In this document: piece by piece, positions 21,368-30,626 of the stretch
Position numbering within the stretch: the stretch's first letter is position 1
How the letters are laid out: every line of letters begins with the position of its first letter
Assembly: GCF_000745235.1 (NCBI RefSeq)
Contig: NZ_JQNL01000001.1
Location: forward strand, 992,001 to 1,056,000
Origin: Luteibacter mycovicinus
Lineage (GTDB): Bacteria > Pseudomonadota > Gammaproteobacteria > Xanthomonadales > Rhodanobacteraceae
Direction of reading: 5' to 3'
Length of the DNA stretch: 64,000 nucleotides
Made by a program: the position numbers and the translations under genes
Notes under the pieces: generated by a model
What the model was told of the DNA's origin: nothing
What the model saw: the letters and a program-made list of their open reading frames with translations, nothing else
Databases searched by the model: none

Positions 21368-24355
21368 ATGGACAGCATACGCATCCGCGGCGCCCGCACG
21401 CACAATCTCAAGAACATCGACCTCGACCTGCCCCGTGACAAGCTCATTGTCATTACGGGGCTGTCCGGTTCGGGTAAATCCTCGCTGGCTTTCGACACGA
21501 TCTATGCCGAAGGCCAGCGTCGCTACGTCGAGTCACTGTCCGCCTATGCGCGGCAGTTCCTCTCGATGATGGAAAAGCCCGACGTGGACACGATCGAAGG
21601 CCTCTCTCCGGCCATCTCGATCGAGCAGAAGTCGACCTCCCACAACCCCCGATCCACCGTCGGTACGATCACCGAGGTGTACGACTATCTGCGCCTGCTC
21701 TACGCGCGGGTCGGTACGCCCCGCTGCCCGAATCACGGCATTCCGCTGGAGGCCCAGACGGTCAGCCAGATGGTGGACACGGCCATGGCGCTCGATCCCG
21801 AGAAGCGCTGGATGTTGCTGGCGCCGGTCATCCGCGAGCGCAAGGGCGAGCATGTGCAGGTCTTCGACCAGTTGCGCGCCCAGGGCTTCGTCCGTGCCCG
21901 CGTGGACGGCGAGGTCTATGACCTCGACGCCGTGCCGCCGCTGACGCTGCGCCAGAAGCACACCATCGAAGCCGTGATCGACCGCTTCCGTCCGCGCGAC
22001 GACATCAAGCAGCGCCTCGCGGAGTCGTTCGAGACCGCCCTGCGCCTCGGCGATGGCATCGTCGTCCTCGTCGACATGGACGACAAGAAAGCCGACGAGC
22101 AGCTGTTCTCGTCGCGCTTCTCCTGCCCGATGTGCGACTACTCGCTGCCGGAGCTCGAGCCACGCCTGTTCTCGTTCAATTCGCCCGTCGGCGCCTGCCC
22201 GACCTGCGACGGCCTGGGCGTGACCCAGGTGTTCGACGGCACGCGCGTGGTCGGCCATCCGGAGCTCAGCCTGGCCGGCGGCGCCGTGCGCGGCTGGGAC
22301 CGCCGCAATGCGCATTATTTTCAGCTGATCGTCTCGCTCGCCAAGCACTACGGTTTCGATCCCGAAACGCCGTGGCGCGAGCTGCCGAAGTCGGTGCAGA
22401 ACGCCGTACTCAACGGCTCGGGCAAGGAAGTCATTCCGTTCCGCTATATCACCGAGCGTGGCGGCAAGGTCACCCGCGAGCACAAGTTCGAGGGCATCCT
22501 GCCGAATCTCGAGCGCCGTTATCGCGAGACCGAGTCCGCCGCCGTCCGCGAGGAACTGGCGCGTTACATCGCCGATCACCCCTGCCCGGATTGCGGCGGA
22601 CAGCGTCTGAATCCGTCGGCGCGCAACGTGTTCGTCGCGGACCACGCCATTCCCGAGCTGACCTCGCTTGCGATCGACCGTGCGCTGGCCTTTTTCGAAG
22701 GCCTCAAGCTGCCCGGCTGGCGCGGCGAGATCGCGGTCAAGATCGTGAAGGAAATCCGTGAGCGGCTGACCTTCCTCAACGATGTCGGGCTCAATTACCT
22801 CACGCTCGACCGTCAGGCCGATTCCCTGTCCGGCGGTGAAGCCCAGCGCATCCGACTGGCCAGCCAGATCGGCGCCGGTCTCGTGGGCGTAATGTACGTG
22901 CTCGACGAGCCGTCGATCGGTCTGCATCAGCGTGACAACGAACGCCTGCTGGGCACCCTGACCCGCCTCCGCGACCTGGGCAATACCGTGATCGTCGTCG
23001 AACATGACGAGGACGCGATCCGCGCGGCCGACCACCTGCTCGACATCGGCCCCGGTGCCGGCGTGCATGGCGGTCACATCGTCGCCGAAGGCACGCTCGA
23101 GCAGGTGCTCGCCAACCCGGCGTCGGTGACGGCGAAGTACCTCACGGGCGAGCGCGGCATCGAAGTCCCTAAGAAGCGCCGCGAAGCGCGCGACGACAAG
23201 TGGCTCGAACTCAAGGGCGCGAGCGGCAACAACCTCAAGGACGTGGATGTGCGCATCCCCGTCGGTACGTTTACGTGCGTTACCGGCGTGTCCGGTTCGG
23301 GCAAGTCGACGTTGATCAACGACACGCTCTATCGCCTTGCCGCGATGGAACTCAACGGTGCGGGCGAGCAGCCGGCTGCGCACGAGTCCATCGAGGGCCT
23401 GGAGCTGTTCGACAAGGTCGTCGATATCGACCAGTCACCGATCGGCCGCACGCCGCGGTCCAACCCGGCGACGTATACCGGGCTGTTCACGCCGCTGCGC
23501 GAGCTCTATGCGCAGGTGCCGGAGTCGCGTCAGCGCGGTTACCAGGCGGGCCGTTTCAGCTTCAATGTCCGCGGTGGCCGCTGCGAAGCCTGCGAAGGCG
23601 ACGGCATGATCAAGGTCGAGATGCACTTCCTGCCGGACGTGTATGTGCCCTGCGACGTCTGCCACGGCAAGCGCTACAACCGCGAGACGCTGGAGGTTCT
23701 CTACAAGGGCCATACCATCGCCGATGTTCTCGGCATGACGGTGGAAGACGCGTTCAAGCTGTTCGAGAACGTGCCGGTGATCGCGCGCAAGCTCGAAACC
23801 CTGCGCGCGGTAGGCCTGGATTACATCAAGCTCGGCCAGAGCGCGACCACGCTCTCCGGTGGTGAAGCGCAGCGCGTCAAACTGTCGAAGGAGCTGTCCA
23901 AGCGCGACACGGGCAGCACGCTGTACATCCTCGACGAACCGACCACGGGCCTGCATTTCCACGACATCGAACAGCTGCTCGACGTGCTGCACAAGCTGGT
24001 CGACCACGGCAACACCGTGGTGGTCATCGAGCACAACCTCGACGTGATCAAGACGGCCGACTGGCTGGTTGACCTCGGTCCCGAAGGGGGTGCCGGCGGT
24101 GGACGCATCCTGGTGAGCGGCACGCCTGAAACGGTGGCTGCGACAGCGGAGTCGCACACGGGACGGTTCCTCAAGACACACCTCAAACCGGCGCGCACCA
24201 CGGCGAAACCAGCCACGGCGAAGCCAGCGGCCGGCAAGGTTCCTGCCGGCAAGGCGCCCGCCAAGGCCCCTGCGAAAACCGCCGCCACGAAAGCACCTGC
24301 CAAGACCTCCACGGCAAAGACCGCCCCGGCGGCGAAAAAGAAGAAACGCGCATGA
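21368..24355 (+). CDS. uvrA: Excinuclease ABC subunit A with basic C-terminal tail
   Basis: 995 residues. Two ABC ATPase modules: Walker [13 protein letters not shown] near residue 33 and [10 protein letters not shown] near 643, each with [10 protein letters not shown] signature and D-E-P boxes. Zinc motifs: CPMCDYS...CPTCDG, CPDCGG and CEACEGDG...CDVCHG. UvrA with UvrB recognises DNA damage for nucleotide excision repair. The family usually ends near residue 940; here about 55 extra residues are an Ala/Lys/Pro-rich, histone H1-like tail ending AAKKKKRA. Its stop overlaps the start of the thioesterase gene. No LexA box is seen upstream. Confidence 0.97.
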   Translation: MDSIRIRGARTHNLKNIDLDLPRDKLIVITGLSGSGKSSLAFDTIYAEGQRRYVESLSAYARQFLSMMEKPDVDTIEGLSPAISIEQKSTSHNPRSTVGTITEVYDYLRLLYARVGTPRCPNHGIPLEAQTVSQMVDTAMALDPEKRWMLLAPVIRERKGEHVQVFDQLRAQGFVRARVDGEVYDLDAVPPLTLRQKHTIEAVIDRFRPRDDIKQRLAESFETALRLGDGIVVLVDMDDKKADEQLFSSRFSCPMCDYSLPELEPRLFSFNSPVGACPTCDGLGVTQVFDGTRVVGHPELSLAGGAVRGWDRRNAHYFQLIVSLAKHYGFDPETPWRELPKSVQNAVLNGSGKEVIPFRYITERGGKVTREHKFEGILPNLERRYRETESAAVREELARYIADHPCPDCGGQRLNPSARNVFVADHAIPELTSLAIDRALAFFEGLKLPGWRGEIAVKIVKEIRERLTFLNDVGLNYLTLDRQADSLSGGEAQRIRLASQIGAGLVGVMYVLDEPSIGLHQRDNERLLGTLTRLRDLGNTVIVVEHDEDAIRAADHLLDIGPGAGVHGGHIVAEGTLEQVLANPASVTAKYLTGERGIEVPKKRREARDDKWLELKGASGNNLKDVDVRIPVGTFTCVTGVSGSGKSTLINDTLYRLAAMELNGAGEQPAAHESIEGLELFDKVVDIDQSPIGRTPRSNPATYTGLFTPLRELYAQVPESRQRGYQAGRFSFNVRGGRCEACEGDGMIKVEMHFLPDVYVPCDVCHGKRYNRETLEVLYKGHTIADVLGMTVEDAFKLFENVPVIARKLETLRAVGLDYIKLGQSATTLSGGEAQRVKLSKELSKRDTGSTLYILDEPTTGLHFHDIEQLLDVLHKLVDHGNTVVVIEHNLDVIKTADWLVDLGPEGGAGGGRILVSGTPETVAATAESHTGRFLKTHLKPARTTAKPATAKPAAGKVPAGKAPAKAPAKTAATKAPAKTSTAKTAPAAKKKKRA

Positions 24356-24777
24356 CCACCGAAGCCTCGAACCCGCCCGCACCGACGCCACTCTTCATCA
24401 CACCGATGGAAGTCCGTTGGCAGGATCTGGACGCTTACAACCACGTCAACAACGCCAACTATCTGGTCTATCTGCAGGAGGCCCGCATCAAGTGGCTGCA
24501 GCAGCTCCCGGACACGTGGTACGGCGAGGACGGCGCGCCGGTGATGGCGCACAGCGAACTGAACTACCGCCTGCCGATCGAATGGCCGGCGGACATCCAG
24601 GTCGAGCTGTACGTCAACCGGATCGGTACCAGTTCCATGACGGTGGGGCACCGCATCGTGACCAGCGACGACGCGACGAAGATCCATTGCGACGGCAGCG
24701 TCACCATGGTCTGGATCAATCCGAAGACCGGTCGGCCGGTGCCGATTCCGCAGGCGGTCCGGGATGCCGCGGGGTGA
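24352..24777 (+). CDS. Acyl-CoA thioesterase, 4HBT/YbgC family
   Basis: 141 residues, single hot-dog fold. The motif [26 protein letters not shown] region (read in two parts) near residues 22-42 holds the catalytic Asp of the 4-hydroxybenzoyl-CoA thioesterase family. The start ATG overlaps the uvrA stop by four bases, so it is probably coupled to uvrA. It hydrolyses an acyl-CoA of unknown chain type. Cytosolic. Confidence 0.88.
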   Translation: MTTEASNPPAPTPLFITPMEVRWQDLDAYNHVNNANYLVYLQEARIKWLQQLPDTWYGEDGAPVMAHSELNYRLPIEWPADIQVELYVNRIGTSSMTVGHRIVTSDDATKIHCDGSVTMVWINPKTGRPVPIPQAVRDAAG

Positions 24778-24842
24778 TGTAGCAGCCCTGGTTCACTTCT
24801 CCCCGGTATGATCCGCGTGGGCAATCATGGAGAGAATGAATC

Positions 24843-26303
24843 ATGTCGCGTCGCATCCTTGTCCTGGCGATCGCCAGTGCTGTCGCCCTCCCCGCCTTCG
24901 CCGCGGGTGAGCGCACCTCGCTCACGCTGTACCGCGCCGATGGCGACCAGCTGTTCGCGGCCAACGGCGATGCCGTGTCCGCCGAAGGCTATGCCGTCGT
25001 CCACGAACGTCGCGTCTTCGACCTGAAGGGTGGCACGCAGGATCTCGCCATCGACGGGCTGCCCTCCGCCCTCGACAGCGAAGCGCTTTCACTGCGCTTC
25101 CCCGACAAGGACACCCGCGTGGTCTCGCAGCGCCTGCTCCTGGGTCAGGGCTTCGACGGTGCGGTCGCCGGCCTCGTGGGCCGCAACGTCACCGCCATCG
25201 GTGACGGCGGCCAGACCATCGCCAGCGGCGTCCTCGTCCGCGGCGGCGATGCGCTGGTCATCCGCGAAGCCAGCGGACAGGCCAGCCTGATCCGGAACTA
25301 CGCCGCACTGCGCGCCGCCGACGCTACCGACTTCGTCCGCGGCTCGACTCTGCAGGTGCGCGTTGCGGGGTCGGCGGCGGGCAGCAGCACCGCCCATCTC
25401 GACTACCCCACCTCCGGACTGGGCTGGCGCGGCGCCTACGTCGCGACCCTGGCGCCGGGCGACATTTGCAAGATGACTTTCGACGCCGCCGCCAGCATCG
25501 CGAACCGAAGCGGACGCGACTGGAAGGACGTCTCGCTCAAGCTCGTCGCCGGCGACGCCAACCGGGCGAAATCCGCGCCTCAGCCGAAGATGTTCATGGC
25601 CCGCGCCACCGCGGCACCGGCTCCCATGGCCATGAAGGATGCCGCGCCCCAGCAGGCTACGCTCGGCGATCTGCGCACGTACACGCTGCCGGCGGCGGTG
25701 GATCTGCCCGATGGCAGCGTCACGCAGACTCCGCTCTACGACAGTCGCACGCTGGCGTGCGAGCGCAAGGCGGTCTACGACACGGGCATCCGCTACTACA
25801 ACTCGCGTCCTCGCCTGGAACGCGATATCGGCCAGCCGCCGGAAGGCACGCCGATCGTATCAACCGTGGGCTTCAAGGCCTTCGACGCGCTGCCGGCCGG
25901 CTATGTGCGCGTGCTGACCGTCGACCGCGACGGCAACGCCGAGCTGCTTGGCGAAGGTCGTCTGGATGACACGCCAAAGAACAAGGACGCGACGATCACG
26001 CTAGGCAATGCCTTCGACCTGACGGCAAAGCGCGAACAGACCTCCTTCACCGCGAGTGACACGGAGCGTCGGATCGACGAGGGCACACGGATTGTCCTGA
26101 CCAATGCGGGCGATACGAAACGCACCGTGACTCTGCGCGAGCACCCCGCCCGCTGGCGCGCATGGACGGTCGTATCGTCGTCCGTCAAGCCGACGAAGAA
26201 CACGCCCGACGGGCTCGAGTTCGACATGGACGTGCCGGCGAACGGTTCAGCCACGCTCGATTACACGCTGCGCTACACCTGGTCGCCCGGCGACGTGAAG
26301 TAA
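24843..26303 (+). CDS. DUF4139 domain-containing exported protein
   Basis: 486 residues with a clear signal peptide (MSRRILVLAIASAVALPAFA). The pattern is that of DUF4139 proteins: VVHERRVFDLKGGTQDLAID early, YPTSGLGWRGAYVATL in the middle, and the C-terminal beta domain REHPARWRAWTVVSSS and LDYTLRYTW. A good GGAGAGAA ribosome binding site precedes the ATG. Located in the periplasm or outer envelope; biochemical role unknown. Followed by an enoyl-CoA hydratase 14 bases later, so probably co-transcribed. Confidence 0.82.
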   Translation: MSRRILVLAIASAVALPAFAAGERTSLTLYRADGDQLFAANGDAVSAEGYAVVHERRVFDLKGGTQDLAIDGLPSALDSEALSLRFPDKDTRVVSQRLLLGQGFDGAVAGLVGRNVTAIGDGGQTIASGVLVRGGDALVIREASGQASLIRNYAALRAADATDFVRGSTLQVRVAGSAAGSSTAHLDYPTSGLGWRGAYVATLAPGDICKMTFDAAASIANRSGRDWKDVSLKLVAGDANRAKSAPQPKMFMARATAAPAPMAMKDAAPQQATLGDLRTYTLPAAVDLPDGSVTQTPLYDSRTLACERKAVYDTGIRYYNSRPRLERDIGQPPEGTPIVSTVGFKAFDALPAGYVRVLTVDRDGNAELLGEGRLDDTPKNKDATITLGNAFDLTAKREQTSFTASDTERRIDEGTRIVLTNAGDTKRTVTLREHPARWRAWTVVSSSVKPTKNTPDGLEFDMDVPANGSATLDYTLRYTWSPGDVK

Positions 26304-26317
26304 GAGGAGATACGACG

Positions 26318-27073
26318 ATGCTCGATATTCTTCCGCACGACGGCGGTATCCACGAGATCCGCCTGGCGCGCGCGCCGGTCAATGCGCTCGACACCGGCCT
26401 CGTGCAGGCCTTGCACGAGGCCGTCGCCGCCGCGCCCGGCAACGGTGCGCGCGGCATCGTGCTGTCCGGCGCGCAGGGCATCTTTTCGGCGGGCGTCGAC
26501 GTCCCTTCCCTGCTTCAGCGCGATCGCGCGGGTGTCACCGATTTCTGGAACGCGTTTTTCGCCCTCTGCGGCGCCATCGCGTCCTCGCCGGTGCCGACCG
26601 TGGCGGCGATCACCGGCCACAGCCCGGCGGGCGGCGCGGTGCTCGCGCTGTTCTGCGACTACCGGATCATGGCGCATGGCATCTACAAGATCGGTCTGAA
26701 CGAGGTTCAGGTCGGCCTGTCCGTGCCCGAGCCGATTCAGTTCGCGATGCGGCGCATCGTCGGCACGTATCGTGCGGAGCGCTTGCTGGTATCCGGCACG
26801 ATGGTGGATGCGGAGCAGGCCCATGCGATCGGCCTGGTGGACGAGCTTTCCGCGGTCGAGCAGGTCGTGCAGCGTGCCGTGATCTGGCTTGGCGAGCTAT
26901 TGAAGCTGCCACCAAAGGCGATGCTGCGCACGCGTGCCATTGCGCGGGCGGATCTGCTGGAGGTATGGGGCGACACCACCGATCTGCTCGATCCGGGGTT
27001 TATCGACGACTTCTTCGGTGATGAGACGCAGGCGGTGCTGCAGGCCCTGGTGGCTCGGCTGAAGTCGAAATGA
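26318..27073 (+). CDS. Enoyl-CoA hydratase/isomerase family protein
   Basis: 251 residues from the ATG at 26318, preceded by AAGAGGAGAT. Crotonase-fold features: NALDTGLVQAL near the start, SGAQGIFSAGVDVPSL in the oxyanion region, ITGHSPAGGAVLALFCDYRIMA, then EVQVGLSVPEPIQF. The usual first catalytic Glu of hydratases sits where GHSPAGG is found, so an isomerase-type reaction is as likely as hydration. The last base of the stop codon is also the first base of a 60-bp palindrome. Confidence 0.85.
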   Translation: MLDILPHDGGIHEIRLARAPVNALDTGLVQALHEAVAAAPGNGARGIVLSGAQGIFSAGVDVPSLLQRDRAGVTDFWNAFFALCGAIASSPVPTVAAITGHSPAGGAVLALFCDYRIMAHGIYKIGLNEVQVGLSVPEPIQFAMRRIVGTYRAERLLVSGTMVDAEQAHAIGLVDELSAVEQVVQRAVIWLGELLKLPPKAMLRTRAIARADLLEVWGDTTDLLDPGFIDDFFGDETQAVLQALVARLKSK

Positions 27074-27132
27074 CCGCATCGCGCGCAGGGCGCGCTCCTA
27101 CCTGTAGGAGCGCGCCCTGCGCGCGATGCGGT
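27073..27132. repeat. Perfect 29-bp inverted repeat (REP tail-to-tail pair)
   Basis: Two 29-base arms, 27073-27101 and 27104-27132, are exact reverse complements with a 2-base CT centre. Each arm contains GTAGGAGCGCGCC or its complement. It lies between two convergent genes and could end transcription from both sides. Confidence 0.9.
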
Positions 27133-27159
27133 GGCATGTACAAACGCGCGATGCCGCGA

Positions 27160-28092
27160 TCACAAAAACCCGCGAATCCCCGCTACACCCTGCCCCGCAT
27201 GCATCCGCGCGTCGGCCACATCATCCGGCCCCAGCCCACCCAAGGCATAAACCGGTAACGAAGCGGCTTCCGCGAGCCGCGCAAACCGCGGCCAGCCCAT
27301 CGGTTCGGCATCCGGATGACTGCGCGTCGGCAAGACCGGCGACAGCGTCGCGAAGTCGCATCCCAGCCGGGAGGCCAGCGTCAGCTCTTCGGCGTCGTGG
27401 CAGGAAGCACCGACCGCCTGCCCGAGCGGCAACGGTCGCTCGGGCAGCGAGCGCAACTGGGCGGACGAGAGGTGTACACCCACGCCCGATCCCAGCCCTA
27501 GCGCACCCTCGATATCGCGGTTGAGCAGCAGCGTGGCGCCGAAGCGGCGCAGATCGTCCTGTATCGATGCAGCCAGCCCGCGCGTCACCTCGACAGACTC
27601 GTCTGGCAACCGGAGCTGCAACAGCCGCTCTCCGCGCGCTAGGGCGGCATGCAGCGCCGCGGACGCGACGGCCGCCGATGCATCCGCCGACGTGATCGGA
27701 TAGTGGGCGGGCAACCGGACGGCCGCGAGGATAGGACGATCGGCGGGCGCCAGACGCGCCTCGTCCAGCCGATGCGGATCGACCCACTCGATCGCGGAGG
27801 CATCCAGCGCCTGCGGCTCACCCGTCCAGGCGTAAACGCAAATCGCTTCCAGCAGCATGTCCCGATCGCCATAGCGCCAGGGAACGCGGATCAGCGCCTC
27901 GAAGGACAGCGGATCCGCCGCGATACCCAGCTCCTCGTCCAGCTCACGTGCCAGGGCGACCGCGGGCGTTTCGCCGGCTTCCAGCTTGCCGCCGGGAAAC
28001 TCCCACATGCCCGCCAGATGTTTACCCGGCGGGCGCTGGGCGATGAGGATCCGTCCGGCGCCATCGACGAGGACGCCGGCAACGACGTGCAT
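27160..28092 (-). CDS. Nudix hydrolase (MutT-like) fused to a thiamine-phosphate synthase-like domain
   Basis: 310 residues. The Nudix box starts near residue 34: GGKLEAGETPAVALARELDEELG fits Gx5Ex7REUxEExG (read in two parts). The second half, from about residue 130, is a TMP-synthase/TenI-like barrel (LLQLRLPDESVEV, HLSSAQLRSL, ending AGQGVAGIRGFL). Family members of this fusion are annotated as 8-oxo-dGTP diphosphatases. Start overlaps the folA stop by one base (TGATG). It faces the enoyl-CoA hydratase across the palindrome. Confidence 0.9.
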   Translation of the reverse strand: MHVVAGVLVDGAGRILIAQRPPGKHLAGMWEFPGGKLEAGETPAVALARELDEELGIAADPLSFEALIRVPWRYGDRDMLLEAICVYAWTGEPQALDASAIEWVDPHRLDEARLAPADRPILAAVRLPAHYPITSADASAAVASAALHAALARGERLLQLRLPDESVEVTRGLAASIQDDLRRFGATLLLNRDIEGALGLGSGVGVHLSSAQLRSLPERPLPLGQAVGASCHDAEELTLASRLGCDFATLSPVLPTRSHPDAEPMGWPRFARLAEAASLPVYALGGLGPDDVADARMHAGQGVAGIRGFL

Positions 28093-28580
28093 CAGACGTT
28101 CCTGACGTATTCGACCATGTCGAAGGGGAACGCATGCTCCTTGTCCGCGGCGTGGTGCACGCGGGACACTTCAGCCCATTCCTTGAAATCGATACCCGGG
28201 AAGAACACATCGGCGCCGTCCACGGCGGCGTAGACCCAGGTCAGGTACAGCGTGCGCGCGTACGGCAGCGCCTCGCGGAACACTTCACCGCCGCCGATCA
28301 CCATCAGACCGGAATGGTTGCAGCTGGCCTGGGCTTCGGCGACGGAGCGCACGGTGATCTGGCCGGGGAACGGCGCCTCGCCCTTGCGCGACAGCACGTA
28401 ATTGACGCGATCCGGCAGCGCCTTGCCGATGGATTCCGCCGTCTTGCGACCCATCAGGACAGCCTTGTCCGTCGTCAGCTTCTTGAAATAGCGCAGGTCG
28501 TCGGGGAGGTGCCAGGGAAGGCCTCCCTGCTTGCCGATGGCAAAGTTTTCGTCGAGCGCGGCAACCAGGTGAACAGCCAT
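28092..28580 (-). CDS. folA: Dihydrofolate reductase
   Basis: 162 residues. VAALDENFAIGKQGGLPWHLPDDL near the N-terminus (two parts) holds the active-site region with catalytic Asp27; MGRKTAESIG and VIGGGEVFREALP are NADPH-binding motifs. Makes tetrahydrofolate. AAGGA lies before the ATG. Translationally coupled to the Nudix fusion downstream. thyA, which produces the dihydrofolate, is 5 kb away and not in the same operon. Confidence 0.97.
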   Translation of the reverse strand: MAVHLVAALDENFAIGKQGGLPWHLPDDLRYFKKLTTDKAVLMGRKTAESIGKALPDRVNYVLSRKGEAPFPGQITVRSVAEAQASCNHSGLMVIGGGEVFREALPYARTLYLTWVYAAVDGADVFFPGIDFKEWAEVSRVHHAADKEHAFPFDMVEYVRNV

Positions 28581-28688
28581 GGAGCATCCTTCAAAAATGG
28601 GGAAACGGCGGGCGACGGCGCCCGTGCGGTGCGAATGGTAGTCCTCCCCGGCTAAGGGGGGAACTAACGCTCGTTTGATTCCGCGAGG

Positions 28689-29111
28689 CTAACGGCGTCG
28701 GGACGTGGCCCGGGGCCGCAGCGCGTCGAGGGCGCCTTCGTTGGCCCGGGCCCAGTCGTAGATCATTTCGATCGGCTCGACCAGCCGCTGGCCAAGCGGC
28801 GTCAGCGAATACATCACACTGGGCGGCACGACCGCCTCCTCAACCTCACGGTTGACCAGCCCACTATCGGCCAGCTCGCGCAACGTTTGCGTGAGCATCT
28901 TCTTCGAGATGCCGGGCAGGCTGCGCAGCAACACCCCCGAACGTGCGCTGCCGCCGTGCCTTGCGTGCAGCGCATGCAGAATCATGCTGGTCCACTTGGT
29001 CGCGAAAAGCTCCAGTACGCGCCGGGGCGCGCAGTCTTCGAGCCACTCACTGTCGGGGGAGCCGGGTTTCATCAGCGGGTTACCTTTTGGTGCCTTCTTG
29101 GAAGGGAACAT
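28689..29111 (-). CDS. HxlR-family transcriptional regulator (second copy)
   Basis: 140 residues from the ATG at 29111 (AAAGG precedes); an alternative at 29072 would give 127. Family text: LFATKWTSMILHALHAR, LRSLPGISKKMLTQTLREL as the recognition helix, REVEEAVVPPSVMYSLTPLG as the wing. One Cys (DCAPRRVLEL) sits near the N-terminus where redox-sensing HxlR proteins carry theirs. Divergent from the reductase at 29156. Confidence 0.88.
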   Translation of the reverse strand: MFPSKKAPKGNPLMKPGSPDSEWLEDCAPRRVLELFATKWTSMILHALHARHGGSARSGVLLRSLPGISKKMLTQTLRELADSGLVNREVEEAVVPPSVMYSLTPLGQRLVEPIEMIYDWARANEGALDALRPRATSRRR

Positions 29112-29155
29112 CCGCGCCTTTATGGTTGGGGGATGTCCCTGCATAGAGTAACCCC

Positions 29156-30214
29156 ATGAACCATGCACTCGTCGTCGGCGCCAGCGGCATCATCGGCAGC
29201 GCCCTGACCGAACTCCTCGTGGCGAACGGCTGGAAGGTCTCCGCCCTCGCCCGCCGCCCGGGCGCTCGTGACGGTGTCACGCCCATCGCGGCCGACCTGA
29301 CCGATGCGGACGCGACGCGCGCCGCGCTGGAAGGCGTGACACCCACGCATGTATTCATCGCCACCTGGGCACGTCAGGCCAATGAACTGGAAAACATCCG
29401 GGTCAACAGCGCGATGGTCCGCCATCTGCTCGACGGACTGCGTCCTGCTGGCAGCGTGAAGCACGTCGCCCTCGTGACCGGCCTGAAGCACTATCTCGGA
29501 CCCTTCGAGGCCTATGGCAAGGGCGTGCTGCCCGAGACGCCGTTCCGTGAGGAACAGGGCCGTCTCGATGTCGACAATTTCTACTACGCCCAGGAAGACG
29601 AGGTATTTACCGCCGCGAAGCGCGACGGCTTCCACTGGAGCGTGCACCGTCCGCATACCGTCATCGGCGTCGCCGTCGGCAATGCCATGAACATGGCCAC
29701 CACGCTTGCCGTGTACGCGTCGATCTGCAAGGCCACCGGTCGTCCGTTCCGCTTTCCCGGATCGGCCGCGCAATGGCAGAGCCTTACCGACATGACCGAC
29801 GCGCGCCAGCTCGCCCGGCACCTGCTGTGGGCGTCGACGACGCCTGCCGCCGCCGACGAAGCCTTCAACGTGGTCAACGGCGACGTGTTCCGCTGGAGCT
29901 GGATGTGGTCGCGGATCGCGGCATGGTTCGGCATCGAGGCGGCGCCGTTCGACGGCAATGTCGTTCCGCTCGAACGGCAGATGGAAGCGGATGCGCCGGT
30001 CTGGGAGCGCATCGTGGCTGAGCATGGCCTCGCCGAACCGGACATGCATCGTCTCGTGTCCGCGTGGCACAGCGACGCCGACCTGGGTCGTCCCATCGAA
30101 GTGGTCACGGATATGTCGAAGAGCCGGCGCCTGGGCTTTCTGGACTATCAGCCGACCGACGACGCGTTCTTCGATGCGTTCGCGCGGTTACGGGCGGAGC
30201 GGTTCATTCCCTGA
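29156..30214 (+). CDS. PRISE-like NAD(P)-dependent reductase (extended SDR)
   Basis: 352 residues. Rossmann motif VVGASGIIGSAL at residues 5-16, then the ARRPG strand, and SVHRPHTVIG in the middle as in progesterone 5-beta-reductase/iridoid-synthase-like (PRISE) proteins. The motif THVFIATWARQ also fits. They reduce activated C=C bonds of enones; the substrate here is unknown. The gene is divergent from an HxlR regulator, which is probably its controller. Confidence 0.82.
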   Translation: MNHALVVGASGIIGSALTELLVANGWKVSALARRPGARDGVTPIAADLTDADATRAALEGVTPTHVFIATWARQANELENIRVNSAMVRHLLDGLRPAGSVKHVALVTGLKHYLGPFEAYGKGVLPETPFREEQGRLDVDNFYYAQEDEVFTAAKRDGFHWSVHRPHTVIGVAVGNAMNMATTLAVYASICKATGRPFRFPGSAAQWQSLTDMTDARQLARHLLWASTTPAAADEAFNVVNGDVFRWSWMWSRIAAWFGIEAAPFDGNVVPLERQMEADAPVWERIVAEHGLAEPDMHRLVSAWHSDADLGRPIEVVTDMSKSRRLGFLDYQPTDDAFFDAFARLRAERFIP

Positions 30215-30237
30215 GCCCCGTGTGCGACGGCCCTCAA

Positions 30238-30286
30238 CCTCCCGCGCCGACAGTGGCGATACATCGTCGCATCGCCGCGCGGGAGG
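30238..30286. terminator. Two-stage hairpin between convergent genes
   Basis: Outer stem CCTCCCGCG/CGCGGGAGG (30238-30246 with 30278-30286) and inner stem GGCGAT/ATCGCC. No T-run follows, so termination is possible but not certain. Confidence 0.45.
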
Positions 30287-30323
30287 ATCGTATGACGACA
30301 GAAGCAACGTGAGCAGGGCTCGC

Positions 30324-30539
30324 TCAGGAACCGCGCACCTTCTTCAGCGCGCCCGGTTTATGCGCCGCCTTCGCACCCGTTTTGTCGCTTGCTACCAGGT
30401 ATTCCGGATTATCGGGTGAGGCGGCGACCTTATGCCCCTTGATGGTCGAGGGGCTGGTCAGTTTGCGAACGATTTTGCCTTTCGTCTTACCCTGCGAGGT
30501 GTCCCACTGCACGTTGTCGCCACGCTTGAGAGAAGCCAT
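30324..30539 (-). CDS. DUF2945 (TUDOR-like) small protein
   Basis: 71 residues from the ATG at 30539. MASLKRGDNVQWDTSQGK and KGKIVRKLT match DUF2945, a small SH3/TUDOR-like basic domain also called hypervirulence-associated. PEYLVASDKTGAKAAHKPG is the conserved second half. Function unknown in bacteria. It stands downstream of the siderophore receptor. Confidence 0.82.
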   Translation of the reverse strand: MASLKRGDNVQWDTSQGKTKGKIVRKLTSPSTIKGHKVAASPDNPEYLVASDKTGAKAAHKPGALKKVRGS

Positions 30540-30626
30540 GCGCCACTCCTGATCGGTTCGGTGCGACAACGATCCCCGCGGCCGTGTGGATTGCGCGTCA
30601 TCACGCCATGATTTATGCCTGAAACG

